From contig CALXBH010000009.1 in NCBI GenBank assembly GCA_944386475.1, positions 1 through 58,183 of the forward strand: DNA of 58,183 nt, written 5' to 3'. Under the pieces are notes generated by a model, which worked only from the letters and a program-made list of their open reading frames with translations, did no database searches and had not been told where the DNA came from. Source of the stretch: an uncultured Clostridia bacterium (GTDB lineage Bacteria; Bacillota; Clostridia; Oscillospirales; Ruminococcaceae). Positions 33,903 to 43,302 of the stretch are shown in pieces. Both the position numbers and the translations under genes were made by a program. Position 1 is the first letter of the stretch. Every line of letters starts with the position of its first letter.

Positions 33903-36900
33903 ATGATGAAAAGATTTTTAGCTTTACTGCTGGTATGCACAATGCTATTTGGAACGTTTACATTTAGCACTGCGACGGCGGCATCTGCTCCGACTTTTTC
34001 TGTTACAGACACCCAAGGTAAATTGGGTGACGAAATTTCGGTGGATATTAATATATCGAATAACCCGGGTATTATTGCCCTGCGATTAAATATTCAATAC
34101 GATTCATCTGTATTGGAACTAACAGGGGCTACGCCAAAAGATTACGCAAGTACAACTTTTGGGCCCCTGACCAACAATCCATTTACGTTACTTTGGGACG
34201 AATCTCTTAGCCCGGATAATACAACTAATGGCACAATTGCACAACTTACCTTTACGATTAAAGATGATGCCACAGTCAGCGATTCGGATATTAAAATTAC
34301 CTACGACCCAAACGATGTATTTGATCAAAATTTTGAAAATGTACATTTTGAAACAGTTGTGGGAACCGTCACCATTTCCTGCGCGGAGCATAAATACGGC
34401 GCTTTGATTCCTGCAGTGCCTGCGCAATACGATGTGGAGGGAAAAAAAGCTCATTACGAATGCTCTGTTTGCCATAAATTGTTTGATGAAAACAAGGTTG
34501 AGGTCACAGAGGAACAGCTTGTTATCCCTGCCATAGGCTCTCAAATAGAGGATGAAAGTACATTCTTAGGTGGAGACGGAACAAAGGAAAATCCCTACTT
34601 GATTTCCAACAAATATCAGCTAAATAATGTTAGAAATTATCCGGATTCTCATTTTAAATTGGTGGCAGATATCGTATTTACAAAAGAAGATTTTGCTGAA
34701 GGCGGAGATTTTTATAATTACGGTCAAGGCTGGGCACCGATTGGTACAGACGGTGAAACTGCTTTTACCGGTGTATTTGATGGAGACGGGCATATTATTC
34801 AAGGCTTATATATCAATATAACACCGGGATCTGTTGCTTATGCCGGACTATTTGGTTATAACCGAGGTACTATCCGCTCTGTGGGGGTAGTCGGGGGCAA
34901 TGTAACTGCTACTTCGACGGCTTCCGACACCAATTACGCATATGCTGGAGGAATCACGGGCTGGAACAGTGGGGCTATTAGTGAATGTTATTTTACGGGA
35001 TTTATAACTGCGATTTCCTCTTCGCCGAATTCTCCTGCAGAAGTTTTTGCAGGCGGTATAACAGGTTATCATACGGGGACTATTGATCAGAGCTATAACA
35101 CGGGCAGTATATCTGCTCATTCCAGTTATCATGCATATGCCGGAGGCATAGTTGGAAATAGCAGCGCTAGTGCTGTAATTGAAGCCTGTTATAATATTGG
35201 AGCAATTTCCGCTTCTGCTAATAATTCTCTCAATATTGGTGGTATAGCAGGAAAAAGCAACGGTTTAGTCAATTCATGCTATTATCTCGATACCGTTTCA
35301 AAAGGAGTTGGAGGCGGAACAGATCAAGCCGTAAAATGTACTGAAGAACAAATGAAACAAAAGAGTACCTATACGGATTTTGACTTTGATGAGATATGGG
35401 AATTTATAGATGAAGATTTCTATCCTTTTCCGTCTCTGAAAAAATTACCTTATTCCGATTTCATTGAAGAAAACACAGAAGATTTTGCTGGTGGAACAGG
35501 TTCGGTGCTCTCGCCTTATTTAATATCCACAAAAGATCATCTGAATAATGTGCGAAACCATGTGGGCGCTCATTTTAAAATGATAGAAGATGTCGTGTTT
35601 ACTGAAGAAGATTTCCTAGCAAACGGTGAATTTTATAATCAAGGTTCGGGCTGGCAGCCAATAGGTGAATCTTCCGATTCCCCGTTTTATGGCGTTTTTG
35701 ATGGGAACGGTCATACAATTAAAGGATTAAGTATCAAAATAACAGACGATTTAAATGCTTATGCTGGGTTATTTGGTTTCAACAAAGGTACCATTTATTC
35801 GTTGGGTGTAATAAACAGTGATATAACTGTGTCCTCTACAGGAAACGATAGTTACGTCGGAGGAATTATAGGTAATAATGACAATGGAACAGTCAGTGAA
35901 TGTTATACAGATGGATCCATCAAGATTACAGCTTCTTCTGATACTGTTTATGCCGGGGGTCTTATAGGATACAATTCCGGAGCTATTAATGAATGCTATA
36001 ACATGGGAAGCGTAACCATAAATTCTTCCATCTATGCCGGAGGAATTACAGGTTATAACACTGGCAGCATTAACGAATCTTCCAATAGAGGAACGGTATC
36101 TGCTTCTACCTCTACTTATGTTGGCGGGATTGTGGGGCAAAACGGCGGTAATGGAATTATTGGTGAGAGCTATAATATCGGTAAGATAACTGCTGGTTCT
36201 TCTTCTCGCACAGGAGGAATCGCAGGCGTTAATACTGATGGAACTATCAGTAAATGTTTCAATGAAGGCGCTATATCCGCTTCAACTTCTGCTTGTGTTG
36301 GTGGAATTACGGGAGAAAACAGCGGAAAAGGACTAATTAGCGAGAGCTATAACATCGGCAAGATAACGGCCGGTTCTTCTGCTCGTGCGGGTGGAGTAGC
36401 AGGTGTTAACACTAATGGAAATATCAGCAGATGTTTTAATAAAGGGGCAATATCTTCATCGACATCTGCTTATGCAGGAGGAATTGTAGGCTATAACACC
36501 GGTGGCGAAATCAGCGAGAATTTTAATAATGGGGATATTTCTGCATCGTCGTCTACCTATGTAGGAGGAATTACAGGATATAACGATAAAGGTCTTATCC
36601 TTACATGTTATAACACTGGCAATATTACAACTACTAACGGTGCATCAAATTATACTTTTCGTATTGGAGGAATCGTCGGATATAACAATTCTGGAACCAT
36701 TGATAAATGTTATAACATCGGTAGCATTGCGCTTAAAATAAGCACGAACACTTCAATGTCTTACATAGATATCGGTGGAATTGCCGGATACAATAATTCT
36801 GGAACGATTAATCAATGCTATAATATGGGTTCTGTTACTGATACCAATATTTATTACGATTCAAATTCAGGCGGTATAGTTGGCTATAATTCTGGAACTG

Positions 36901-39539
36901 TCTCAGGATGCTATAATAACGGAATGGTTAAAACAATGGCAAACGGAGCACGCGACGTTAATATAGGAGGTGTTGCGGGATATAACAACAAAACTGTCAA
37001 TGATTCGCGAAACAGTGGAATGATATCTGCAGTTCTTCCCTCAACGGCAAACGCTACAATCAGTATTGGCGGTGTCGTTGGATATAACGATAGTGCTATA
37101 AGTAATTGTTGCAACACAGGAACTATTTCAGATGCCTCTCTTTCTACATTTACTTATGCTTTTGCGGGAGGAATTGCGGGAAGCAACTATAAAACTGTTA
37201 ATGAGTGTTATAACACTGGTAATGTAACTACATATTCAAGCGCTTCTTCTGGTCGTAACCACGCTGGAGGAATTGTGGGATACAATATTAACAGCTCAAT
37301 TAAGCAGTGCTATAATACCGGAGCGGTTAGTTCTTCATATAATTCTTATGCAGGAGGAATTGCAGGGTATAACGTTGTTGAACTTGGATATTATAATGCG
37401 GTTATTCAAGGTTGTAATAATACTGGAACCGTAAAGGCTGTCCCTATAAGTCGTAATTTGGCTGGCGGTATTGTGGGATATAACAGCGGGTATGGAAAAA
37501 TCACTGCGTGTTATTATCGTGGTTCGGATTCGGGTGTGGCTGAGGGTTCAGATACTACGATAAAGAATAATTCACTGGTTATACGTCCAATAATTTCGCC
37601 TCAGATGTATGCAGGGTTTGATTTTACAAATGTTTGGATACAAGATAATTATCTGGATTATCATTATCCCCAGTTACAGAATAACCGGCAGGAAAAAATC
37701 CAGAGTATAGAATTGGTAACACCTCCTAACAACGGGCGAACAGTACAAAACTGCTTGCCGGATTTAACCGGCACCTCTCTTCGGCTTAATTACGATGATG
37801 GTAAACAGGCGGTAATAACACCAACAACAAAAATGCTTTATGGATTTAATAGCAGTGCGTTGGGAAAGCAAACGGTATACTTTACTTACGGTGGATGCAT
37901 CTCGAATGATGGGATCATAATTGAAGTAGTGCCTAAATCGATAAGCAAAATCTCTGTCACGACTTTGCCAAATAAAACTACTTATGTATTGGGTCAATCG
38001 TTAAATCTTAGCGGCGGTAAAATTACGGTCTATTACGATGATAATACAAATGTTAAAATCGATTTAGATCAAGCGCAGATATCCTATCCTTTGGATCAGA
38101 CAGGCATTGTCACTGTAACGGTGGAATATGCGGGATTTACAGCTGAATTCAATATTACAGTCAATAAAAAACAGATAAAATCTATCAGTATAACCAAACC
38201 TTCAAAAATTTCTTATGTTGAAGGGGAGAAATTCGATGTCACTGGTGGTGAACTCCATATTACCTACGTGTCAAATGATAATTATACGGAAACCATTCCA
38301 TTGGAACGCTCTATGATTGTTGATTACGATCCAAATCAATTAGGTCAGCAGACTCTGACCATATCGTATCAAGGTGTCATAACAACTCTGACAGTCAGTG
38401 TCAGACCAGCTGCTCCCGCTGCGCCAAAACCTGCTGCCATAACTGATACCAAGGTCATATTGACTGCTATTTCCGGCTATGAGTACCGTATGGATGACGA
38501 CGAGTGGCAACAAAGTAATGTTTTTACTGGGCTTGAGCCTAACTCTACCCATAAATTCTATCAACGGGTGGTGGCGACAGATGAGTATGATGCCAGCGAT
38601 TCCAGCGCAGCTTTATCAATTACAACTAATAAATCTCAAAGCACTGTCCCCGTTGCCCCGATTCTTGTTTTTAAAACAGATACTACTATAACATTGAAAG
38701 TTGTCAATGGATGCGAATATAGAATAGATGGAGAAAGTTGGCAGGATAGCCCGATTTTTTCCGGGCTTACTCCAAATACAACATACAAATTATATCAGAG
38801 GGTAAAAGAAACCACTACCCACACAGCAAGTGATTCTAGTGCAGAATTATCAGTTACCACTTATGAGCAACCTACTCCCGATTCTCCTAGCACTCCTACT
38901 CTATCCGGTAAAACTGACACGACAATCACTTTAACAGCTGTTGACGGCTATGAATACCGCATGGACGACGGCGAGTGGCAACAAAGTAATGTTTTTACCG
39001 GACTGGCGCCTAACTCAACGCACAATTTTTATCAGCGAGTAGCGCAGACTGATAAACATTATTCGAGTGACACAAGCCCTGCGCTAAAAATTGCCACGGA
39101 TAAATCACAGGCTCCTACTCCGAAATCTCCGATGTTGCTAAAAAAAGAAGCAACAAGTATAACTCTTGTTGCTGTTTTGGGTTACGAATACAGTATGGAT
39201 GGTACTAACTGGCAGGACAGCCCAGTGTTTGCGGGATTAAATCCAGAAACAGAATACTGCTTTTACCAGCGGATAAAAGAAACTGATACACATTATTCGT
39301 CACAGATTAGCGCTATGCTGACAGTTAAAACGGCACCTGAATATATAGTAGGAGACATCAATGGTGACAGCAAGATCACTATTGACGATGTGTCGTACCT
39401 GCTCAACCATGTTTATTTTCCAGAGTTGTACCCCGTCAGACAGAAATGTGACTTTAACGGAGACGCTATGGTAGATATTGACGACGTGTCGTATCTGCTC
39501 AATCATGTTTATTTCCCGGATCTATATCCGTTGCAATAA
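33903..39539 (+). CDS. Giant secreted adhesin: cohesin + GLUG repeats + Ig-like + dockerin
   Basis: About 1878 residues; ATG 33903 (or 33906) is preferred to 33888 because GAAAGG lies between them. Signal peptide; cohesin (about 27-165); one Cys-pair repeat with YECSVCHKLFDENK; two GLUG modules (about 220-514 and 526-1243) with roughly two dozen GGI-G-N-G-I--CYN-G repeats, each module opened by a homologous LISNKYQLNNVRN/LISTKDHLNNVRN segment; three Ig-like Big_3 domains (1262-1500); four FN3-like repeats of the YEYRMDD--WQQSNVF type (1504-1809); C-terminal dockerin (1815-1878; DINGDSKITIDD and DFNGDAMVDIDD). It is AT-rich. Likely a fibrous adhesin tethered through its dockerin. Confidence 0.87.
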   Translation: MMKRFLALLLVCTMLFGTFTFSTATAASAPTFSVTDTQGKLGDEISVDINISNNPGIIALRLNIQYDSSVLELTGATPKDYASTTFGPLTNNPFTLLWDESLSPDNTTNGTIAQLTFTIKDDATVSDSDIKITYDPNDVFDQNFENVHFETVVGTVTISCAEHKYGALIPAVPAQYDVEGKKAHYECSVCHKLFDENKVEVTEEQLVIPAIGSQIEDESTFLGGDGTKENPYLISNKYQLNNVRNYPDSHFKLVADIVFTKEDFAEGGDFYNYGQGWAPIGTDGETAFTGVFDGDGHIIQGLYINITPGSVAYAGLFGYNRGTIRSVGVVGGNVTATSTASDTNYAYAGGITGWNSGAISECYFTGFITAISSSPNSPAEVFAGGITGYHTGTIDQSYNTGSISAHSSYHAYAGGIVGNSSASAVIEACYNIGAISASANNSLNIGGIAGKSNGLVNSCYYLDTVSKGVGGGTDQAVKCTEEQMKQKSTYTDFDFDEIWEFIDEDFYPFPSLKKLPYSDFIEENTEDFAGGTGSVLSPYLISTKDHLNNVRNHVGAHFKMIEDVVFTEEDFLANGEFYNQGSGWQPIGESSDSPFYGVFDGNGHTIKGLSIKITDDLNAYAGLFGFNKGTIYSLGVINSDITVSSTGNDSYVGGIIGNNDNGTVSECYTDGSIKITASSDTVYAGGLIGYNSGAINECYNMGSVTINSSIYAGGITGYNTGSINESSNRGTVSASTSTYVGGIVGQNGGNGIIGESYNIGKITAGSSSRTGGIAGVNTDGTISKCFNEGAISASTSACVGGITGENSGKGLISESYNIGKITAGSSARAGGVAGVNTNGNISRCFNKGAISSSTSAYAGGIVGYNTGGEISENFNNGDISASSSTYVGGITGYNDKGLILTCYNTGNITTTNGASNYTFRIGGIVGYNNSGTIDKCYNIGSIALKISTNTSMSYIDIGGIAGYNNSGTINQCYNMGSVTDTNIYYDSNSGGIVGYNSGTVSGCYNNGMVKTMANGARDVNIGGVAGYNNKTVNDSRNSGMISAVLPSTANATISIGGVVGYNDSAISNCCNTGTISDASLSTFTYAFAGGIAGSNYKTVNECYNTGNVTTYSSASSGRNHAGGIVGYNINSSIKQCYNTGAVSSSYNSYAGGIAGYNVVELGYYNAVIQGCNNTGTVKAVPISRNLAGGIVGYNSGYGKITACYYRGSDSGVAEGSDTTIKNNSLVIRPIISPQMYAGFDFTNVWIQDNYLDYHYPQLQNNRQEKIQSIELVTPPNNGRTVQNCLPDLTGTSLRLNYDDGKQAVITPTTKMLYGFNSSALGKQTVYFTYGGCISNDGIIIEVVPKSISKISVTTLPNKTTYVLGQSLNLSGGKITVYYDDNTNVKIDLDQAQISYPLDQTGIVTVTVEYAGFTAEFNITVNKKQIKSISITKPSKISYVEGEKFDVTGGELHITYVSNDNYTETIPLERSMIVDYDPNQLGQQTLTISYQGVITTLTVSVRPAAPAAPKPAAITDTKVILTAISGYEYRMDDDEWQQSNVFTGLEPNSTHKFYQRVVATDEYDASDSSAALSITTNKSQSTVPVAPILVFKTDTTITLKVVNGCEYRIDGESWQDSPIFSGLTPNTTYKLYQRVKETTTHTASDSSAELSVTTYEQPTPDSPSTPTLSGKTDTTITLTAVDGYEYRMDDGEWQQSNVFTGLAPNSTHNFYQRVAQTDKHYSSDTSPALKIATDKSQAPTPKSPMLLKKEATSITLVAVLGYEYSMDGTNWQDSPVFAGLNPETEYCFYQRIKETDTHYSSQISAMLTVKTAPEYIVGDINGDSKITIDDVSYLLNHVYFPELYPVRQKCDFNGDAMVDIDDVSYLLNHVYFPDLYPLQ

Positions 39540-39564
39540 AAAACAAGGAAAAGAGGACGAGACA

Positions 39565-41619
39565 ATGAAAAAAGCATTAGCGCTTTTGCTGTGTGTGGCT
39601 TTGGCTGTCACATCGCTAGTCACAGCATTTGCGGCAGAACCGACATTCGAGTGTACCGTATCCGATACAGACGTTGAAATGGGCGATACCTTTACCGTTA
39701 CTGTATCAATCAGTGGTTATGAGCCGATAAGAGGAGGGGCGCTCCGATTCTTTCTCAATGAGGACGTATTTGAGGTGATTTCCGGGGAATGGCTGATTCA
39801 AAATACCACCTTGGCTCAGTTTGATCCGAATTTCCTGACCGCTACGTTTGCTTCACTGAATTTCCAGGCACAGGATATTAACGGAGATATTTTCCTGCTT
39901 ACCCTTCAGGCGAAAGAGGATATGTCTTCAGTTGGAAGCATGGATATTCGAGTCGAGCCGCAGTTGACAAATGCTGACAATGAGAATGTGGCAGAGGGGG
40001 TTTCCGATACGGTTTCTGTCGCCATCTCCTGTGCGGAACATCAATACGGCGACCTGGTGCCGGAGATTCCCGCCAAATGCGGTGTGGAGGGACGGAAAGC
40101 CTATTATGAGTGCTCGGTCTGCCACAAGCTGTTTGACGAAAACCGCAATGAAATAACCGAAGCAGAGCTCGTTATTCCCGCGCTCACTCATGTCGCGGAG
40201 GCCGGCTGGCACTCCGACAGGGAAAACCACTGGAAGATCTGCGTCAACGACGGCTGCGGCCAGGTGATCGACGGCACAACAGCGTCCCATAACTTTGAAT
40301 GGGTAGTAGATACGCCCGCCACAGAGGATGCTCCCGGCGTCCAGCACGAGGAATGCGCGGTGTGCGGCTATACCCGCAATGAGAACACCGAGATTCCCCA
40401 GCTTCCGCATGTACATACGGGCATTACCCATCATGAAGCGGTAGAGGCAACCTGTCATTCTACCGGGACAGTGGAATATTGGACCTGTTCTAGCGACAAG
40501 TGCGCAGGCAAATATTATGGCAATGCAGAGTGCACCACAGAGCTTGCATCGATTACCACACCGGTCAATCCTGACAATCACGCCGGCGGCACCGAGGTAA
40601 GAAACGCGGTAGAGGCTACCTGTAGCGAGAATGGCTATACGGGCGACACCTACTGCTTAGGCTGCGGCGAAAAGATCGCTGATGGTACTTTGATTTCTGC
40701 CACTGGAAACCATACCGATGATAACGGGCAGTGGGAGTCCGATGGCGCCGATCACTGGCACACCTGTGGTGCCTGCGGAACCACCTTTGATCAAGCGGCT
40801 CATGAAGGCGGCGAGGCCACCTGCTCGGCCAAGGCGGCCTGCGAGACGTGCGGCACGGAGTATGGCGAGCTTGATCCGGATAACCATGTGAATACCGAAA
40901 TTCGTGGCGCCGTGGCGGCCACCGAGGAATCAGAAGGGTATACAGGCGATACCTGGTGCCTGGACTGTGAAACGATGATCGCAGAGGGTACGGTTGTTCC
41001 CAAGCTCGACCACACCCATGATATGGTGAAAACCGAAGCAAAGCCCGCTACCCATGAGGAAGACGGAAACATCGAATATTATACCTGTTCTAAGTGTGGA
41101 AAACTGTATCGTGACTCGGAAGGAGCGTTGGAGATCACTCTGGCCGACACGGTTGTGAAAGCCACCGGTCACACTTTTAGTGAGGAATATCAGTCCGATG
41201 AAAACGAACACTGGAAAGAATGTGACTGCGGCGAGCGCACCGACGTTGCGGCTCACAGCTTTGGCGACTGGACGGTGACGAAAGAGGCCACCGAAACAGC
41301 GGACGGCAGCAGGGAGAGAGAATGCTCTGTGTGCGGGTATACGCAGACGGAGGTGATTCCCGCAACGGGTTCTTCCGAAGAGCCGGAAAATCCCTCTTCC
41401 CAGCAGGACGATACATCCTCTGAAGCTCCTAATATGACTTTGCCGGGACAGAACGATGAGTCTTCGCAGGCAGGAAAGCCTTCTTCCGCACAGGGGGATT
41501 CCCAGTCCCCGCAAACCGGTGATACCAGCAATATGATGGTTTGGCTTCTGTTAGCGGCCAGTTGCGGAGGCGTACTCACTGTATTTGCGGTCACAAAGAA
41601 GCGCAGAGCACACAGATAA
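39565..41619 (+). CDS. Cell-wall-anchored cohesin protein (anchoring scaffoldin-like)
   Basis: 684 residues from ATG 39565, preceded by GGAAAAGAGGACG; an upstream extension into the previous gene is not credible. Signal peptide, cohesin (about 26-155), six to eight Cys-pair repeats (160-610) including a YYECSVCHKLFDENR copy close to that in the upstream adhesin, a Ser/Pro/Gln-rich wall-spanning linker, and a C-terminal sorting signal: SPQTGD at 648-653, membrane helix, KKRRAHR tail. It has no dockerin, so it is the natural wall anchor for the two dockerin-bearing proteins encoded before it. The sortase is not in the window. Confidence 0.85.
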   Translation: MKKALALLLCVALAVTSLVTAFAAEPTFECTVSDTDVEMGDTFTVTVSISGYEPIRGGALRFFLNEDVFEVISGEWLIQNTTLAQFDPNFLTATFASLNFQAQDINGDIFLLTLQAKEDMSSVGSMDIRVEPQLTNADNENVAEGVSDTVSVAISCAEHQYGDLVPEIPAKCGVEGRKAYYECSVCHKLFDENRNEITEAELVIPALTHVAEAGWHSDRENHWKICVNDGCGQVIDGTTASHNFEWVVDTPATEDAPGVQHEECAVCGYTRNENTEIPQLPHVHTGITHHEAVEATCHSTGTVEYWTCSSDKCAGKYYGNAECTTELASITTPVNPDNHAGGTEVRNAVEATCSENGYTGDTYCLGCGEKIADGTLISATGNHTDDNGQWESDGADHWHTCGACGTTFDQAAHEGGEATCSAKAACETCGTEYGELDPDNHVNTEIRGAVAATEESEGYTGDTWCLDCETMIAEGTVVPKLDHTHDMVKTEAKPATHEEDGNIEYYTCSKCGKLYRDSEGALEITLADTVVKATGHTFSEEYQSDENEHWKECDCGERTDVAAHSFGDWTVTKEATETADGSRERECSVCGYTQTEVIPATGSSEEPENPSSQQDDTSSEAPNMTLPGQNDESSQAGKPSSAQGDSQSPQTGDTSNMMVWLLLAASCGGVLTVFAVTKKRRAHR

Positions 41620-42305
41620 GGCCTTTTAAAGTTGTTGCGGCGGGGCGGTCTATTCTAAATGAATATGTTTTTGACAATTCCCGCCTTGACAATCCCCGCC
41701 GCACCCACTATGATAGATTTATCAGCAAATGCGTTTTTGACCTGCTTTTGAAGATAGGTCGATAGCCGGTGCAATAACGGGAAACATTTGCCGATGCAGG
41801 CGCTTGGCTGCCCGGTGCCGGAACGGACGCCGGATTTCCGGGGATAAACGGTACAGCGCTGCAAAAGGTATGAGCATATCCATATCTCCCATATGATATG
41901 GATATACGGAGCGGATGCATAAAGGGAATGCGCCCCTTGTTCTATGCGGCCGGCAAACTCCGTGGTTTGAGAAGCCGTCCGGTGATTTTTTTAGCCGCCA
42001 ATGTGAAGCAGCAGCCGTGGCAGTGAAAGGCGAAGCTTCATGTCCTTACAGTATCAAAAGGAATGGCATAACCCTGACTGCCTTGCTGACGGGCACAGTG
42101 CGCAGCTGTGATCGGGACCGGCTGCAACATGAGAATTTTCAAAATCCCGCGCACAGGCGTATTGCGCCCGTCTGCGGATAAACAGGAATGATACGAGGGA
42201 ATGCGGTATCACCGTATTCCCTCGTGTCGTTAAAACCATTGCGTGCTTGCCGCCGGAGGCTTTGTTTTACCAAAGTTTCAACTGCTTTATTGGGAGGTGG
42301 TGCCT
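41620..42305. other. Non-coding stretch between cargo and mobility module
   Basis: No convincing gene in 690 bases. It holds a 10-bp inverted repeat (TGCGGCGGGG at 41636, CCCCGCCGCA at 41694); a tandem repeat of TTGACAATTCCCGCC and TTGACAATCCCCGCC (41671-41700); a hairpin with ATATCCATAT arms (about 41876-41905); and a strong hairpin ACGAGGGAAT/ATTCCCTCGT at 42193-42224. An 88-codon frame at 41915 lacks family resemblance and good initiation signals. Confidence 0.6.
42193..42224. terminator. Hairpin, possible terminator
   Basis: ACGAGGGAAT-CGGT and ACCG-ATTCCCTCGT form a 14-bp stem with one mismatch pair around ATC. No clear T-run, so insulation rather than termination is possible. Confidence 0.45.
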
Positions 42306-42386
42306 ATGCAAAAGAGTGTTTATGGACAAAATGTTTGCATAGACCGGTTATATATGGACTTTTTTCACCTCCGGCAGCGGAAATAA
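42306..42386 (+). CDS. Possible 26-residue peptide
   Basis: ATG with a very strong Shine-Dalgarno (GGGAGGTGG) opens a 26-codon frame with several aromatic residues (Tyr, Phe). It lies 48 bases ahead of the HTH gene of the mobility module and may be a leader or signal peptide. No homology known to me. Confidence 0.35.
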   Translation: MQKSVYGQNVCIDRLYMDFFHLRQRK

Positions 42387-42433
42387 ATTCTTAGTAATTT
42401 CATGGCCGATTTTATTAGCTGGAAAAGACCCCT

Positions 42434-42841
42434 ATGTCCGATCGGGTAGCAAAACCCAGCAAAACGGCATCCTTCAAGGAGTACATGAAATACTATTGTA
42501 AAAGAAAAAACTGGAGCCAGAATAGACTTGCCTGTGTTGCAAGGCTGAATCAGTCTCAGGTCAATAAAATTATCAACGGCACAGTCTATACCGTACAGGT
42601 CGATGTATTAACAAGCCTATGTCTGGCATTACAATTAAATCTAAAGGAGAGTAAAGATTTATTAGCGCGGGCCCAACGGGCATTTTCTCCCGCCTCTGAA
42701 CTCCATAAAACCTATCAAGAATTAATAGAAACATACGCCAAAAAGCCGCTGGATTGTTCCGACAATGTGGAACTACTCGATGAAGCGGATCAGCTTTTAA
42801 CAGCAAGGAATCTGCCCAATCTTCCGAACTGTTACAGGTAA
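42434..42841 (+). CDS. HTH regulator of the mobility module
   Basis: 135 residues. Xre-like HTH: FKEYMKYYCKRKNWSQNRLACVARLNQSQVNKIINGTVYTVQVDVLTSLCLALQLNL, followed by a helical tail (LLARAQRAFSPASELHKTYQELIETY). The basic CKRKNWSQN segment and the absence of other domains suggest a transcriptional regulator of element mobility. Followed by a strong terminator, so it is transcribed separately from the Rep operon. Confidence 0.75.
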   Translation: MSDRVAKPSKTASFKEYMKYYCKRKNWSQNRLACVARLNQSQVNKIINGTVYTVQVDVLTSLCLALQLNLKESKDLLARAQRAFSPASELHKTYQELIETYAKKPLDCSDNVELLDEADQLLTARNLPNLPNCYR

Positions 42842-42866
42842 AAGAAACAGTATAACACAGCAGCAC

Positions 42867-42912
42867 AGCTTGCCCCTATTCCAAATGGGAATAGGGGCAA
42901 GCTATGCTTTTT
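42867..42912 (+). terminator. Terminator after the HTH gene
   Basis: AGCTTGCCCCTATTCC and GGAATAGGGGCAAGCT form a perfect 16-bp stem, then ATGCTTTTTT. Confidence 0.9.
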
Positions 42913-42981
42913 TATTACAATGATATCAGGTTGAGGGCGCGCCGCAGCCGAAAATAGAATGGAAAAAGGAGTTTTGATGTC

Positions 42982-43302
42982 ATGTTAAACATCCGGGATT
43001 TGAAAATCGACCCGGCTTCGCTGGGGACCAAAAAGCTGCTGGTGGATATCGCCCCGGCTTATGGGTATAAGGACGGGCGGCGGTTGGACACCGTTACCGG
43101 CTACCGCTATATTGTCGCTTTGCCGGAACATGGACTGGAGAAGCTGGGCGTAAAAATCGAAGGCAAGCAGCTGCTGGAAAAGCCTGACGGCTTTGCCGAG
43201 GTGGAGTTTAGCGGTCTGGAGGTCTTTGCGTATGAAAGTCAGGGAAAGACGCAGGTCAGCGCCAGGGCTACGGGGATTTCACTTGTGAATAAAAGACCTT
43301 AA
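42982..43302 (+). CDS. Small beta-rich protein, candidate HelP/DUF961-like replication accessory
   Basis: 106 residues, ATG behind AAAAAGGAG. Predicted mostly strands: VTGYRYIVALPEHGLEKLGVKIEG, EVEFSGLEVFAYESQGKTQVSARATGISLV. In Tn916 and ICEBs1 a small DUF961 protein (HelP type) is encoded just before the coupling protein and Rep and helps helicase action on single strands; position and size match, but I cannot confirm sequence homology. Single-strand DNA binding is another possibility. Its stop lies at the very edge of the origin palindrome. Confidence 0.6.
   Translation: MLNIRDLKIDPASLGTKKLLVDIAPAYGYKDGRRLDTVTGYRYIVALPEHGLEKLGVKIEGKQLLEKPDGFAEVEFSGLEVFAYESQGKTQVSARATGISLVNKRP

Noticed and set aside
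34800-37560. Regularly spaced repeats that might be taken for a CRISPR array
   Set aside because: The repeats are in frame within one long coding region, vary in sequence, and encode GLUG motifs.
31152-41619. Calling the cohesin/dockerin cluster a cellulosome
   Set aside because: No glycoside hydrolase, carbohydrate-binding module or esterase was seen in any of the three proteins.
41915-42181. 88-codon plus-strand frame in the cargo/mobility spacer
   Set aside because: No family resemblance, and several hairpins overlap the region.
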